64,000 nucleotides of DNA from Limnanthes douglasii subsp. nivea (taxonomy: Eukaryota; Streptophyta; Magnoliopsida; Brassicales; Limnanthaceae). Both the position numbers and the translations under genes were made by a program. The first letter of the stretch is position 1. Every line of letters begins with the position of its first letter. Under the pieces are notes generated by a model. It saw nothing but the letters and a program-made list of their open reading frames with translations, made no database searches and was not told the origin of the DNA. The stretch spans positions 64,442,352 through 64,506,351 of the forward strand of contig JAUPFV010000004.1 of the NCBI GenBank assembly GCA_036936605.1, read 5' to 3'. Positions 1 to 10,808 of the stretch are shown piece by piece.

Positions 1-1677
1 AAGAAAGAAACAACACTAAAACTCTAACCCTAGGTTAGAGAAATATGGAGACTCAGATAAATAATTTCCAAAATTTAATTTATCAAAGTCTGACGACAAA
101 ACAAGGTATAGGATGGTTTATATAGCACTACCCAAAGCCCTAAATCCAAATAAGAGAAATTACATAAATGTTTTAAAATAAAATAAATAAATAAAATTAA
201 CGCTAAAATATTAAAACTGGTTTTTGAAGGCTTTTCGGATCGAATTTGGGTATCAAACTTCATAGTTTTAAAATCTCACGGGCTCATCGAAATGTTCGAT
301 TTGAATACGTGTTTGACCCAATTCTGATACTTGAGTGAGAAACCAACCTATCTGTAGAAGCCTCGACCTTGTTATAGGCTTGGGTATAACATACAAAATA
401 GCTTGCAAGTTCTGTCAATAATTTTCGAAAAATATTACCGGATATCAGTTTTTTCTTACATAAAATACTATAAAGCTTGGAGTAGTTAAGACACTAATAA
501 AAAAAAATTGTCAAGTGAGAACACAATTATAAAAAATAAGTTTGACAAACCAATAAATATAATATAAGTTGTTTATTATTTTCATAAAATGTGATAAACT
601 TCAATACAATTAAACCTATCTTATATGAAACTCATTTACATATAAAAGCACCATCTGATTAGTGTTTATTCATTATAATTATTTATGGTAAAATACCGAT
701 CCAACAGCCAATACAAAACCGATATTAAATAATTTAACTATCCGTCAAAAAAAAACTAATACAAAACGTTTTTTTTTAATAAATTTAAATTGAATAGTTA
801 AAATATCCGTCTAAAATAAAAAAGGAAGGGATTTTTAAACCGATAGTTAATCCTTACTTTTATTTTTTATTCAAGTATAAATATAAGTGGTGTGAACAAT
901 TCAAAATCCGGCCGGGCCGGCACTATCTACACCACCCACAGCCTTTAGACAAAATAAATTAGTAGTACCACATAAATAAATTAATTTGTGAATGAGAAAA
1001 ATTTGTTATTGTGCGACCAGTCAAGACTCAAAACTAATATTTTATTCGTACCACATATAAAGCGGACGCATAAAACAAACTATAGTCTATAGTATATGAT
1101 TATCTTCTAGCCAGCTTGACAGAATATATTTGCTGGTTTATTGTTTTCTGGAGTTGACTAGACCAGCCTGATTCTTGCAAATCTCTTTCCCATTTTAATC
1201 TACTTGCGATGTGCTGCAGCCTGCTAGTGCTAAGGCTATCGTGCAACTCAATAGCAATAACACGACTGAAGTCAACGTGTCAAGTACGTTTAAATGGCTA
1301 GGTCTTTTGTTATTATTCGGATACGACTCGAATTGGATCGTATGAGCAGAGCAACTATATTGTTTCTAGAACCACTGACCATCCTTGAGGTTTTAATAAT
1401 GTAAACATAACTATAATTGAATGCTTTTGACTTGAAACGAACTTGATTTTGTTTTTAAAGTACAACCTAGCAAAATATCGGCCAAGCAAAAAGAATGGTA
1501 GACAAATATTGTACAAATACAATCCGATATTGATTGGGAGTCCAACTTAAAAAAGTGCTAAAATAATTAGACGCAGTGATATTTAAAAAATTAAAATTAA
1601 ATAATTATTGTTTGGGATTAGAAAAAGGAAGACTTACCGAATAAGATCCGTTACACAAAGCTATTACCAATAAAAGT
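1..1677. other. AT-rich flank, no gene recognised
   Basis: No ORF here resembles a known protein. Most of the stretch is AT-rich, with one short GC-rich patch near 909-921 (CCGGCCGGGCCGG). I saw no tRNA, LTR terminus or copy of the motif that fills the next element. It is treated as flank of the MULE that begins near 1.68 kb. Confidence 0.5.
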
Positions 1678-1734
1678 CTAAAATATTTTACGAATTCTTT
1701 TCCAAAATTACTTCCAGTATAGATACCTCTTTTG

Positions 1735-2280
1735 AGACACATGTAACTTTTTTCTCTTTCGATTTTTCCCTCTTCCTCTCCTTTTCTTTTTCCTTTTCCT
1801 CCTTCCTTCCACCCGATTCTCTAACTTCTCAATACGTGAATTTCGCCTATATTTGAATTTTGACGTCGAATTCATCGAAATTAAAACTCTGTTTAGATTC
1901 TGATCGAAGATTCAAGTACTCAACAACTTTAACGACGTTAAATCAGTAACTTCTATACTGTTTTTCTTCAAAAAAAAAAGTTTGATTCTAACCATTCTAG
2001 AAAACCTAGAGTTTCACTACAATGGTCTTCGATTTTTTGAGTTACTTTAACGATAATGTTTCTGTTTTGTATGAATTGCATCTGCTTTGGATGTTAAATC
2101 TTCTTCTTTACTTCATTTCGACCTGTTTTCAGTTTATTTCTCAGTAACTAACATTTTTTGCTCATGTCTCGCTTTAGCGAGACACGAGACGGTCATAGTA
2201 ACTACTTAAACAACTTACAATTTCGTATACAAATAACCTTATTATTATTACCGCAATCGAGACTTGCTTTTGTGACATTT
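1735..2280 (+). promoter_or_regulatory. Probable promoter and leader region of the Ulp1-type gene
   Basis: A CT-rich tract near 1745-1815 looks like a plant 5' leader. A perfect 8-bp stem (GTCTCGCT/AGCGAGAC, loop TT) lies at 2166-2183. The motif array starts directly downstream. I could not fix a TATA box or transcription start, so the regulatory label rests on position only. Confidence 0.3.
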
Positions 2281-2281
2281 G

Positions 2282-2885
2282 TACAGGTTTCGTAACTATT
2301 ATGTTGATATAATTACATGTTTTTATATAGGTTTCGCGTCTATCAGTGCATTTTGGTTATAAATTTCCTTAGGTTTCGCATCTATCAGTGTTTCAGTGAA
2401 TTTACATTAACATAGGTTTTGCAGCTATCATTTTGCCATAATTCCAGGTTTTATAGGGTTTCACATCTATTAGTGTGTACTGCTTAATATTTAACATAGG
2501 TTTCGCATCTACCAGTGTGTTTTGGTTATAGATTTCCTTAGGTTTCGCATCTATCAGTATTTCAGAGAATATACATTAACATAGGTTTCACAACTATCAT
2601 TTTGCCATAGTTGCAGGTTTTTATAGTGTTCACATTTATCGGTGTGTATTGCTTAATCTATAACACAGGTTCCGCATCTACCAGTGTGTTTTGGTTATAT
2701 ATTTCTTTAAGTTTCGCATCTATCAGTATTTAAGCAAATATACATTAACATAGGTTTCACAGCTACCTATTTACCACATGTGTTAACATTTTTAAAGGTT
2801 GTGCATCTATCACGTTTATAATGGTTTCAAATTTGCATACGTTTCGCATCTATCACTTATCTAACTTTCACAATTTTTGCATCTG
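2282..2885 (+). repeat. Motif array, cluster 1, with about 168-bp higher-order repeat
   Basis: About fifteen copies of a 16-17-bp motif, consensus GGTTTCGCATCTATCA, spaced about 42 bp apart (near 2286, 2330, 2371, 2414, 2455, 2499, 2539, 2581, 2629, 2666, 2708, 2752, 2796, 2838, 2871). The linkers are not random. Every fourth linker matches, giving a higher-order unit of about 168 bp (starts near 2327, 2496, 2664) with two full copies and one partial copy. All copies point the same way. The array ends just before the first recognisable Ulp1-gene exon. Confidence 0.9.
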
Positions 2886-2929
2886 TTACAGCTGATCTAA
2901 TTGTCTCATTTATTGCTTTTACAGGTAAA

Positions 2930-3385
2930 ATGGCACCAAAAACGTGTTTCTACAGGTCCGACCTCTTTGCACGGTTAAAACAGATAGAAGAGACAACAGT
3001 GAGGCCGTAACATATAGAAGCAGCAAAGAATACACTCTTTTACTCACTTTTAAAGGCAACATATGATCTTCGAACGAAGGATATTGCATACAAAAAACAT
3101 TGGAATGTAATTGAGCAGATAGCAATGACATATGATGACGAACATAAACATTTAAATCGGGAAAAAAGTTTTTTACAACTTACAAACCATGACTTAAAAA
3201 TCATTTTTGGTTTAAAACATGGAGATGAAATTATGCCACTATAAGCCAAGACTTTTGAACCTAAATTTTCAAAATTAGAAGACGAAGAAAAATCAAGGAT
3301 AACAAAGAAGTAATTTTCTGATAAGACATCAAGAAAAGTTGATGAAATCCGAGAAAGACCAATGACTAACAAACTGATAAAGGTT
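2930..3385 (+). pseudogene. Ulp1-type MULE gene, first recognisable exon (three in-frame stops)
   Basis: From the ATG at 2930 one frame reads through about 150 codons and stays protein-like despite TAA stops at 3008, 3242 and 3311. Readable pieces include KNTLFYSLLKATYDLRTKD, then KHWNVIEQIAMTYDDEH and LTNHDLKIIFGLKHGDEIMP. This resembles the N-terminal part of plant Ulp1-transposon proteins, upstream of their DUF1985-like region; the assignment is from memory of the family. The exon probably ends near 3380 at a GT in AAGGTTTGC, after which the motif array resumes. The start is chosen because the ATG opens the coding-like frame just after an acceptor-like TTTTACAG. The stops show that this copy is not expressed as a full protein. 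Confidence 0.55.
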
Positions 3386-3424
3386 TGCAATTCTAACTTT
3401 TCTTACATTTTTGCATTGTTTTCA

Positions 3425-3760
3425 AATTTGCATAGGTTTCTCATCTACTACCTCTGCCCTGCTTCACATTTGCATAGGTTTCTCATCTACCACTTATGCT
3501 TTACTTTAAAATTTGCACAAGGTTCCGCATCTATCTCTTTAATCTGATTCACATTAAACTAGGTTTCGCATCTACCACGTTAGACCTGTTTCACATTAAA
3601 CTACGTTTTGCATATGCTAATATTAATACATGTTTCGTATCTATCGTTTTACTATAGGTTTCACATCTATCGTTTTAACTTCACTTTCACATTTCAATAG
3701 GTTTCGCAACTATCACTTAAATGTGTTTGACTTTAGCATATGTTTCGCATCTATCCCTTT
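3425..3760 (+). repeat. Motif array, cluster 2 (in an intron of the Ulp1 gene)
   Basis: Nine or so copies of the GGTTTCGCATCTATCA motif near 3432, 3474, 3517, 3560, 3602, 3629, 3655, 3698 and 3739, again mostly about 42 bp apart. The cluster fills the gap between two coding blocks of the Ulp1-type gene, so it is inferred to be intronic. Confidence 0.85.
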
Positions 3761-3780
3761 TATAAAATGATTTTGCTTGT

Positions 3781-4199
3781 TGGTATGATGTTATAAATAA
3801 AGCAGCAAAAACACCTGGACAAGAGGCAATAGAAGATGTTGTGATACTTTTTATAATGTTAGCCTATATTACTTTGTTTTTCTTTACATCTGGAGATGTA
3901 CTAGCTTCCACTGTGGTGTATTACGTAGAACACTTTGACAAAATATACAACTAAAATTGGGCTAAAGCAATACGGGAGAAGTTGATGAATTCAATAATAG
4001 CTTATCATGAAACTAAACCCGGAAGAGTAGTTGGTTACGTTTCCCTTTTATTGGTTAGTATTTTTCTTTGTTTTATTTTTTATATAATATTTAGTCAATA
4101 AATTGTATCTAAAGTATTGTTAATATATAGTCATTCATCATGGAACACATAACATTATGTTAAGATATTGAAATTGAAGACAAGGATCTACGTTGGGCT
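3781..4199 (+). pseudogene. Ulp1-type MULE gene, DUF1985-like exons
   Basis: The frame from 3781 reads WYDVINKAAKTPGQEAIED, then a hydrophobic stretch and a segment ending NWAKAIREKLMNSI. This pattern (hydrophobic LAYITLFFFTSGDV block, then VEHFDKIYN..NWAKA) is typical of the DUF1985-like region of plant Ulp1-transposon proteins. A TAA at 3952 breaks the frame. A donor-like GT lies near 4051. A further piece at about 4141-4199 (DIEIEDKDLRWA) looks like the next exon, and its coding sense is cut at 4200 by the hAT insertion. The gene appears to resume at 6092 with PRCFKWLGTKRKTDLDLAE. Confidence 0.6.
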
Positions 4200-6091
4200 C
4201 AGGGGCGTAGGCCCTCTTACCTAAAATATATGTTTTATAATTTTTTTAAGGTACTAATTATTTAAATAATATTAAAATAAAAATTCTACGCCCTTTTACC
4301 TAAAATATATATTTTGTAATTATTTTAAGGTAATATATATTTTGTAATTATTTTAAGGTAATAATTATTTAAATAATATTAAAGTAACAATTCTACGCCC
4401 CTTTACCTAAAATATATATTTTATAATTTTTAAGGTAATAATTATATAAATAATATTAGAATAAAAATTTAAGATAATAATTGATTTTTAGGAATGATTT
4501 AAATTTAAAGTTAGAAATGATGGTAGAAAAGTTTTAATTTAAAAATTAGTATGTTGACTATTTTTAAGAAACTTTTTAGATTAAAAGTCTTAAATAACTG
4601 TGTAAATTTTAATTTACAAATTCTTGGATTATAGCTATAATCCTTGAATATTTTAAAAGAAATTTTTAAGTTGATATTCATAAATGGTTGAGTGTAGTAT
4701 AGAGCATCTTAATATCTAGAATATTAGAATACTCGATTGATTTTGTAAGTATTTTAAAAAAAAAATTTGCCATAATTTGTTTTGATTTTATATTCGCTTA
4801 ATCTTTCTAATTAATAATGTTTTATCTTTTACTTTGATTTAGAAAAAGATAATGAGGTGTTGCGAAGATATTTAAATAAAAGAAAAGCGATCCGAAAGAG
4901 TTTCACCAATTTATTTTTTCAAGGTATATTTTTTTTGTTTTCTTTTGAAATTTTATTATTATTTTAATCTTAAAACACTTGATAATCAATATTTTTTATG
5001 ATATGATTTTTGGTCACTTAGAAAAGTGAAAATACATTTACTTGGTTTTGAAAGCAAAGTTTTATTTACTTAAATCATATTTTTTTTAATTATTTTCTAA
5101 AGTATATTTTAAATAATCATTTTGATTTTATTTGTTTATATTTTTTAAAATAATTTTAATTACCAATATATTAAGATTCGTTTTTATAAAATACTTAATT
5201 TTTAATCTGTTTAAAGACCATATATATATATATATGGAAATATTTGTTAGTTTTATTAAAATAAAATTATATATTTCTATTATAAATTATGTTTAATACA
5301 AATTTGATTTTAATTTTATATAATTTTTACATAAAATTTTGATTTTATCTATTTGTATTTAAAAAATATTTTTATATAAAAAAATTGAATTTATTTCCAT
5401 CCATTTTTCAAAAATATATTTTTACATTTTATTTTCATGTATCTTTTGAAATATCTTATATATATATATTAAATGATTTTGTTATATTTTATATTTTTAA
5501 ATATCTTTTTAAAATAACATATTAATATTTTCATGTATGTGCTAAAAATATCTTTTATAGAACAAATTTTATTTATTTTCATCTATTTTTCAAAAATATA
5601 TTTTTTATAACAAATTTTATTTACTTTAATGTAAATTTTAAAATATCTTTTTAATATATTAAATTTGGTTTTGTTATATTCTATTTTATTTTGTATATCT
5701 TTTAAAAATAATATATTAAGATACATTAAGATTTATTGATATATATATATATATATAATATCATATTATAATAAGATATTTTTATTTGTAGACTTATAAT
5801 AAAGTTTTATTTTGCTACAAAACCAAGGAATAGTGTTGATTGAAGATGAATAGTGTTGGTTCTTCAAGTAGCTCGAATAATAATAATATGATTCATCATA
5901 ATCTGATTGCCTCTATATCAATACCTAATTATGATAGTGTAGAATTTCATTTGAACGAATATATAGTGAGTGATCCGGGACTACGCCAACTTATTGAAAA
6001 TTCTGATAGTAATGTTAAAGATAAAATTCGACGAGAATTCAGACGAGAATTACCCCCCCCCCCCTTACTTCAGTTCCTAGATCCGCCACTG
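4200..6091 (+). mobile_element. Deleted TTF-type hAT element inserted in the Ulp1 gene
   Basis: The left end is CAGGGGCGTAGG. The right end, reverse-complemented, is CAGTGGCGGATCTAGGAACT, the usual terminus of TTF-type plant hAT elements, including the G-run just inside it (C-run at 6052-6063). The interior is AT-rich. A left subterminal unit (TACGCCC..TTTACCTAAAATATAT) recurs at about 4206, 4289 and 4393. The 8-bp flanks do not match (gttgggct and cctagatg), so either the target duplication has decayed or the flank was rearranged. Only the first part of a transposase remains, next to the right end. This is a non-autonomous deletion derivative. Confidence 0.7.
5846..6050 (+). pseudogene. N-terminal fragment of TTF-type hAT transposase
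   Basis: The reading frame opens at an ATG near 5846. It contains a Ser/Asn-rich start, then NYDSVEFHLNEYIVSDPGLR and NVKDKIRREFRRE. The block DPGLR..I....VKDKIRREF matches the segment in front of the TTF-type zinc finger of plant hAT transposases, normally followed by a glycine-proline motif and a protein of several hundred residues. Here the frame runs straight into the C-run of the right terminus, so the zinc finger, catalytic core and dimerisation domain are deleted. The family assignment is from remembered motif patterns. Confidence 0.65.
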
Positions 6092-6500
6092 CCTAGATGC
6101 TTCAAATGGCTGGGTACTAAGCGCAAAACAGATTTAGATTTGGCTGAAGCCATAAAAACATAACAAATGAACAGGTATATTTAGGCTATGTTTTTTATTC
6201 CAATTTCACATTTTACATATATATCTCTTTACTATAACATTTTAACAATTTTATAGATTATGGAAGAAGAAGAAGAAGAGTTTGGAGGAGAATTCCAAAT
6301 ACAAGAAGAAAATATGATGCTCGTCAAGAAGATGATATTGCTCCACCAATCGATTCTGAACAAGTAAACCTCAACGATATAAAGATGGTTTGCATTGGGA
6401 TACGTACCAAGAACCAGGTGCAAGAGATTCTACTGATAGAGAAAAAATAATAGGCAAATACATTGTTCAACTATGTCAAAAAGTTTCAAGAACTAAAAAG
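6092..6500 (+). pseudogene. Ulp1-type MULE gene, exon pieces after the hAT insert
   Basis: 6092-6163 reads PRCFKWLGTKRKTDLDLAEA in the + strand before a stop, and fits as a continuation of the interrupted Ulp1-type gene. A second block from about 6259 to 6450 has a purine-rich, coding-like composition (IPNTRRKYDARQEDDIAPPI in one frame). I cannot place its exon limits. The next motif cluster starts at about 6535. No recognised catalytic motif is in this part. Confidence 0.4.
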
Positions 6501-6534
6501 ACTGCAACACAACGAAGAAAATGTAGGTCGAAGA

Positions 6535-6805
6535 AAATGTAGGTTTCACATCTATCATGATTACTAAAGGTTTCGCATTTATCATTTCAATTAACGTTTC
6601 ACATCTATCATTTCTGTTTAGGTTCCGCATTTATCATTTCTGTTTAGGTTCCGCATTTATCGTTTCTATTTAGGTTCTGCATCTATAATTTCTATTTAGG
6701 TTTTGCATCTATCATATGTTAGGGTTCTACATCTATCATTTACATTTGATTTGAAGGTTTCACATCTATCATCAATTGTCTTATATAAAAGGTTTTGCAT
6801 CTATA
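6535..6805 (+). repeat. Motif array, cluster 3
   Basis: Ten copies near 6538, 6569, 6593, 6616, 6646, 6671, 6697, 6721, 6752 and 6789, spaced only 24-37 bp apart, tighter than clusters 1 and 2. Several share the variant TTCCGCATTTATC. All have the same orientation as elsewhere in the element. Confidence 0.88.
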
Positions 6806-6991
6806 TTTGACATGGCTTATTATTTTTTAGAGAATTAACAACATATACCCAGCCCCAGGCCCAACCATATCCCTACACCCAGACCCAGTCCTAACAACTG
6901 TCGCAGCCCTAGACGCAGCCAAAGCACTAGTAGACCCAGTCTCTAGCCAGAGATTTGACTTAACAACATTTGAAAAGTAGAAAAAACTTAA

Positions 6992-7960
6992 ATGGAACGT
7001 GAAAATTTTGAACAACAAATTGATGAACTCAAGAAGAAACTCGAGGAAAAAGAGAAGACCATTACACAAATGAAAGCTGATGCAAAGATGGACAATGAGG
7101 TTGACCTACAAAACATACTTAAACTGCCTATGTTGAAGCCAAACATAGACAATGAAGTTAACAAAACAACTGAACAACAACCAAAAACTTATTCAAGAAG
7201 AAAGAGATTGAATAATCAAGGCCAACAATCACCGAATAAAATCAGAAAAACACTTAATACTGTAGTGTAAAACCATGTTATTTATGATGAAAACCAAGAC
7301 AAAATACCTAATATTGTTGTGGAAGACAATGTTCCACCTTCATAACAAGAAAAAAGTGAAGATGTTGTGGAAAAACAGGATCCCAATGTTGTTGTTGTTG
7401 CTGCTATATCTGAGGGTGTCTTTGCTGTTGAAAATGAGAATGTTACTCAAACGGATATTGAGGTTAATAAACAAAATGATTCCCTTATTAATGTTGATAT
7501 TGTTACTTCTGAAATTATTGTTGCCGTAGAAAATAAGAATATTACTCCTATTGAAGTTGGGGTGGAAAAGCAAGGTAATGCCTCTGTTAATAGTGATGTT
7601 GATACATCTAACTTCATTGTTCCAGAGGAAAAAGAGCTTGTAAATCCTACTGAAATTGGGTTTGAAGAGAAGGATGATCATTCGGTTCATTTTAATGTTA
7701 CGGAAGAACAAAATCCCAATATTACTGCTGGTGTAAATATTGTTATGAAAAAACAGGATAAAAATACTAATCCTGCTTTTCCTATTGCTAATGAATCAGT
7801 TGCTGAAGTATCTAAAGGGACAAACAGTGTAGCTGAAGTATTTAAAGGGACCAAGAGTGTTGCTGAAGCATCTGGAGTGACAAAGGATGTTCCTGAAGAA
7901 TCTAAAGTGACTAAGGATGATGTTGTGGACAGAGAGGTGATACAGATAACCCAAAATTAA
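6992..7960 (+). pseudogene. Ulp1-type MULE gene, large low-complexity exon (two stops)
   Basis: One frame is maintained for 323 codons with TAA stops at 7268 and 7343. The first ~35 residues form a coiled coil (ENFEQQIDELKKKLEEKEKT). A basic patch follows (YSRRKRLNNQGQQ), then a long acidic and Val/Asn-rich stretch. Four degenerate 11-12-residue repeats built on VAEVSKGT / VAEASGVT occur near the end (about 7800-7910). The exon has no recognised enzymatic domain. Its place between the DUF1985-like region and the peptidase region matches the variable linker of plant Ulp1-transposon proteins. The two TAA stops in an otherwise clean frame suggest fairly recent decay. Confidence 0.55.
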
Positions 7961-8099
7961 CAAAACATGTTTTAAAAAAACCTTTGTATTTATAAATATA
8001 TACTGTTGTGTATTATCTTATTTTTTGGATTAAATACTGTAATATTATCTGTATCTATATGTTTAATGTCTATATCTCATAATTGCATACTAGTTTTGT

Positions 8100-8615
8100 A
8101 TAATAGTATGTTTCGCATCTATCCTTCGATATGCATTATATTTACACCTGTTTCGCCTCTAATATCCAGTTTTCTGTTTTGTTAAGGAAAATGCCTCAAA
8201 ATTCCAAGAAATTCAAACGCCACAAGTCAGTGAGTTAGACCCAGCAATTGATAATGAAATTATAAGAATTGAAAAGGATATACAAAAAAAAGTAAGTGAT
8301 TGAACAAATTTTGCATCTCTCATATTTTTACATATTTCGCATCTAGTATAGTTCCACTGGTTTCTCATCTACCATAATTGCAAAAGGTCTTGCATCTATT
8401 ACATTTCTATAGGTTTTGCATCTAGTTTAGTTTCACTAGTTTCTCATCTATGTAAGTTACATAAGTTTCACATCTATCTGAATTACAAAGGTTTCTCATC
8501 TATCAATATTAGATAGGTTTCACATCTAGCATAATTTCTGTTATTTCTCATCTATTATATTTTTGAACGTTTCGCATATATCCCCTCTTACAGTTTCAAT
8601 TGTTTCCCATTTATG
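8100..8615 (+). repeat. Motif array, cluster 4, flanking a short coding block
   Basis: Copies near 8108 and 8147, then after a coding-like block (about 8190-8291, containing QTPQVSELDPAIDNEIIRIE) twelve more from about 8307 to 8597, at 24-32-bp spacing. This cluster has most of the TTTCTCATC variants. The last copy (TTTCCCATTTATGCAG) runs into an acceptor-like CAG followed by coding sequence at 8619. Confidence 0.82.
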
Positions 8616-8618
8616 CAG

Positions 8619-9391
8619 AAAGATTTGGATGAAGGTCCTTCATTTGAACTAAATTTAGATCCTACTCAACATCAAATATCTAAAGAACTACCTAACATGG
8701 AAATTAACAGAAAAGAATGGCCATTTACAATCAAAGTAACAACTACAATTGACATACAAGAATACTACAAATTTGAACTGTTTGGAAAATGAGAAACAAT
8801 TCTAATCCGACATTATGGTCATGTCGAGAGCTAGTAAGTTCTAATATTTTTGTTAGTAATTTGATGGAGATAGCAGATGAAGATGAAATCGAATCTACGG
8901 TAAAAGTTAAATTTACATTTAGTTTGTTTCATTTGCTTCCCAATACATATATTAACAAACTGTTGGTTTCAACTTTTGACAACACATGTAATCGACGATT
9001 ATATGTATATCAATCTTAAACAACACAATTTTTAAATACCAGTTGCTAGTAGTCCAATAGAATTTATGCGAGTAACATACTTATCTAGAAGTTAATGGTA
9101 AAAATAATATACTTTTACAACATGTGTTAATTTATAAACAAAAATGTTTCTTAATATTACTCCTCTAATGTAGCATATGCTAAACCAAAATATGGATAGA
9201 ACACTATATGTTGACGATAAGCTACGAGGCATCACAAAAGGTTACATCTTTGTTCCTTTCTAACAGAAGCCCGACCTGGGAATATTAACCATTGGACATT
9301 AATAGTAATAAACGTTGAACATGAAAAAACAGTAATTCTAAACCCAATACCCAGACGTCCAATTGCAACAAGAAGAACTACAGAAAGATTA
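8619..9391 (+). pseudogene. Ulp1/C48-type peptidase region, His-containing part
   Basis: The exon from 8619 reads KDLDEGPSFELNLDPTQHQI and ends in a stop. Further on, 9209-9391 carries the peptidase core: DDKLRGITKGYIFVPF, then after a TAA and a one-base shift near 9280, NHWTLIVINVEHEKTVILNP. NHW is the catalytic His position of C48 peptidases (His codon 9290-9292). The Asp expected about 17 residues later is Asn here (codon 9341-9343, in VILNP). A donor GTAAGT follows at 9392. In the family these residues form a Cys-His-Asp triad for cleaving SUMO-type isopeptide bonds. The Asn plus the shift and stops imply no activity. Confidence 0.72.
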
Positions 9392-9470
9392 GTAAGTGTC
9401 TCTCTTCTAATATAATTTTGTAGCATATATATATATCATCTGATTTATTTCTATGTCTATTAAATTACAG

Positions 9471-9668
9471 ATTGTATACCTTCAACACAAAAATATTTTA
9501 CAAGCAGAAAAAACAATAAATATATATTGTCCAGTAAAAATTCTTAAACAAAGACTAAGATCACTTGATTGCAGAGTAATGGTATGCGATTACTTCAAAG
9601 ATTATATTTTGCATGGGAAACTTGACTTACATAAAACTTCTGATATTGCACTATTAAGAGGAGCATAA
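9471..9668 (+). pseudogene. Ulp1/C48-type peptidase region, Cys-containing last exon
   Basis: The exon follows a 79-nt intron (9392-9470, GTAAGT..TTACAG). It reads IVYLQHKNILQAEKTINIYC and then RLRSLDCRVMVCDYFKDYI, ending in TAA at 9666. SLDC-R-VMVC matches the catalytic Cys block of C48 peptidases, normally DCG. The Cys codon is 9570-9572 and the usual Gly is Arg. The upstream Gln in LKQRL fits the oxyanion-hole Gln. This is the 3' end of the + strand gene. Downstream the motif array resumes and no further exon is evident. Confidence 0.75.
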
Positions 9669-9825
9669 ATATTTTACATGTTTCTTAATGACACCAACAC
9701 TAACAAATTTTGGGACCATGTTTTGTAATATTTGTTGTAATTATTTTTGTAATGTTTGTGATAAATGTTTGTTGTACAGTTTGTCTACAATAAATATATC
9801 TCAATGAAAAACAGTCTAACAGTGA

Positions 9826-10405
9826 TAGTTTCGCATCTATCATAAATGTAAACAAAAGTGTTTTGCATCTATCTTTTGGTTTTGCATCTGTCTTTGTTTC
9901 TTTGATGAGTGTTTCGCATTTATCAAGTTTTTATTTCTCTTGGAAACTCTTTCCCATCTTCTGGTCTAATTATTTTTCATCGAATTATCATTAACAGAAG
10001 TAATATGTTTTTGTAATTAATGTACTTTACCAATCTCCCACATATAAATTTCAATTCAAAATTCAAACTAGTAACTTTAATTTGATTTGATATTTACTTA
10101 TATGACTTGCCATGTCTTAGGTACTCATGAGTACACTGCATTAATTATAAAAGTTCACGAATATAAAGCCAAGATATTATTGTTGTCAAAGTTTCTAAAC
10201 TTTTCACCTTCTTAATATTTTTACCTATAAAAAATATAAATACAACGTCCCACGTCTAGCATATCATATGTTCATCTATTTCACATATTACTTCGCATCT
10301 ATCAGAGAAATTTAAATAACACGTTTCACATCTATCATTTAGTTTTTAGACAAGGTTTCACATCTATCTTTGTTTCTTTAATCAGTGTTTCGCATCTATC
10401 AAGTG
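9826..10405 (+). repeat. Motif array, cluster 5, spread over a tandem duplication
   Basis: Copies near 9826, 9859, 9879, 9909, 10,289, 10,321, 10,354 and 10,384. The second group of four repeats the arrangement of the first because the whole segment is duplicated in tandem. Confidence 0.85.
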
Positions 10406-10700
10406 CTTATTTCTCTTGTAAACTTTTTCTCATCTTCTGGTCTAATTATTTTTCATCCAATTATCATTTACAGAAGTAATATATTTTTTGCAGTTAATAT
10501 ACTCTACCAATCTCCCACATATAAATTTCAATTCAAAATTCAAACTAGTAACTTAAATTTTATTTGATATTTTCTGACATGACTTGACAAGTCTTAGATA
10601 CTCATGAGTACATTGCATTAATTACAAATCTAACGAATATCGACCAACATATTATTTTGGTTAAATCTTTAGACTTTTCACCTTCTTAAAACATTTTAGC
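9830..10700 (+). repeat. Tandem duplication of an about 475-bp unit upstream of the acidic ORF
   Basis: The text from about 9886 (TTTGTTTCTTTGATGAGTG) to about 10,220 recurs from about 10,361 to 10,698 with an offset of about 475 bp. Shared landmarks are CATCTTCTGGTCTAATTATT, CAATCTCCCACATATAAATT, TACTCATGAGTAC and CTTTTCACCTTCTTAA. The second copy ends about 100 bp before the ATG of the acidic ORF, so the unit includes its upstream region. By eye the copies are well over 80% alike. Confidence 0.85.
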
Positions 10701-10703
10701 AAC

Positions 10704-10714
10704 TCCTATAAAGA
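10704..10714 (+). promoter_or_regulatory. TATA-like box before the acidic ORF
   Basis: CTATAAAGAT lies about 100 bp upstream of the ATG at 10,809, a usual plant spacing for a TATA box plus a short leader. The duplicated unit has a comparable CTATAAAAAATATAAATA near 10,225 but no ORF behind it. The assignment is by position only. Confidence 0.4.
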
Positions 10715-10808
10715 TCACTTCATACTTTGATTTTTCATACACAAAAGTTCACTTTATGCTCTTTGAAATGTTCTAAACTTTTCACTTCTTAGAAAGTTAT
10801 TTTGAAAA

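Noticed and set aside
2282..2885. CRISPR-like look: 16-bp repeat every 42 bp
   Set aside because: The DNA is clearly eukaryotic and nuclear, linkers repeat in a higher-order pattern and so are not unique spacers, copies are imperfect, and no cas genes exist.
5052..5830. Long AT-rich stretch inside the hAT insert as a separate element
   Set aside because: No terminus or target duplication inside it; it is explained as the interior of the hAT derivative.
7275..7711. Leu-rich and Asn/Ile-rich open frames on both strands opposite the Val/Asn-rich exon
   Set aside because: They are shadows of the low-complexity exon at 6992-7960 and show no domain.
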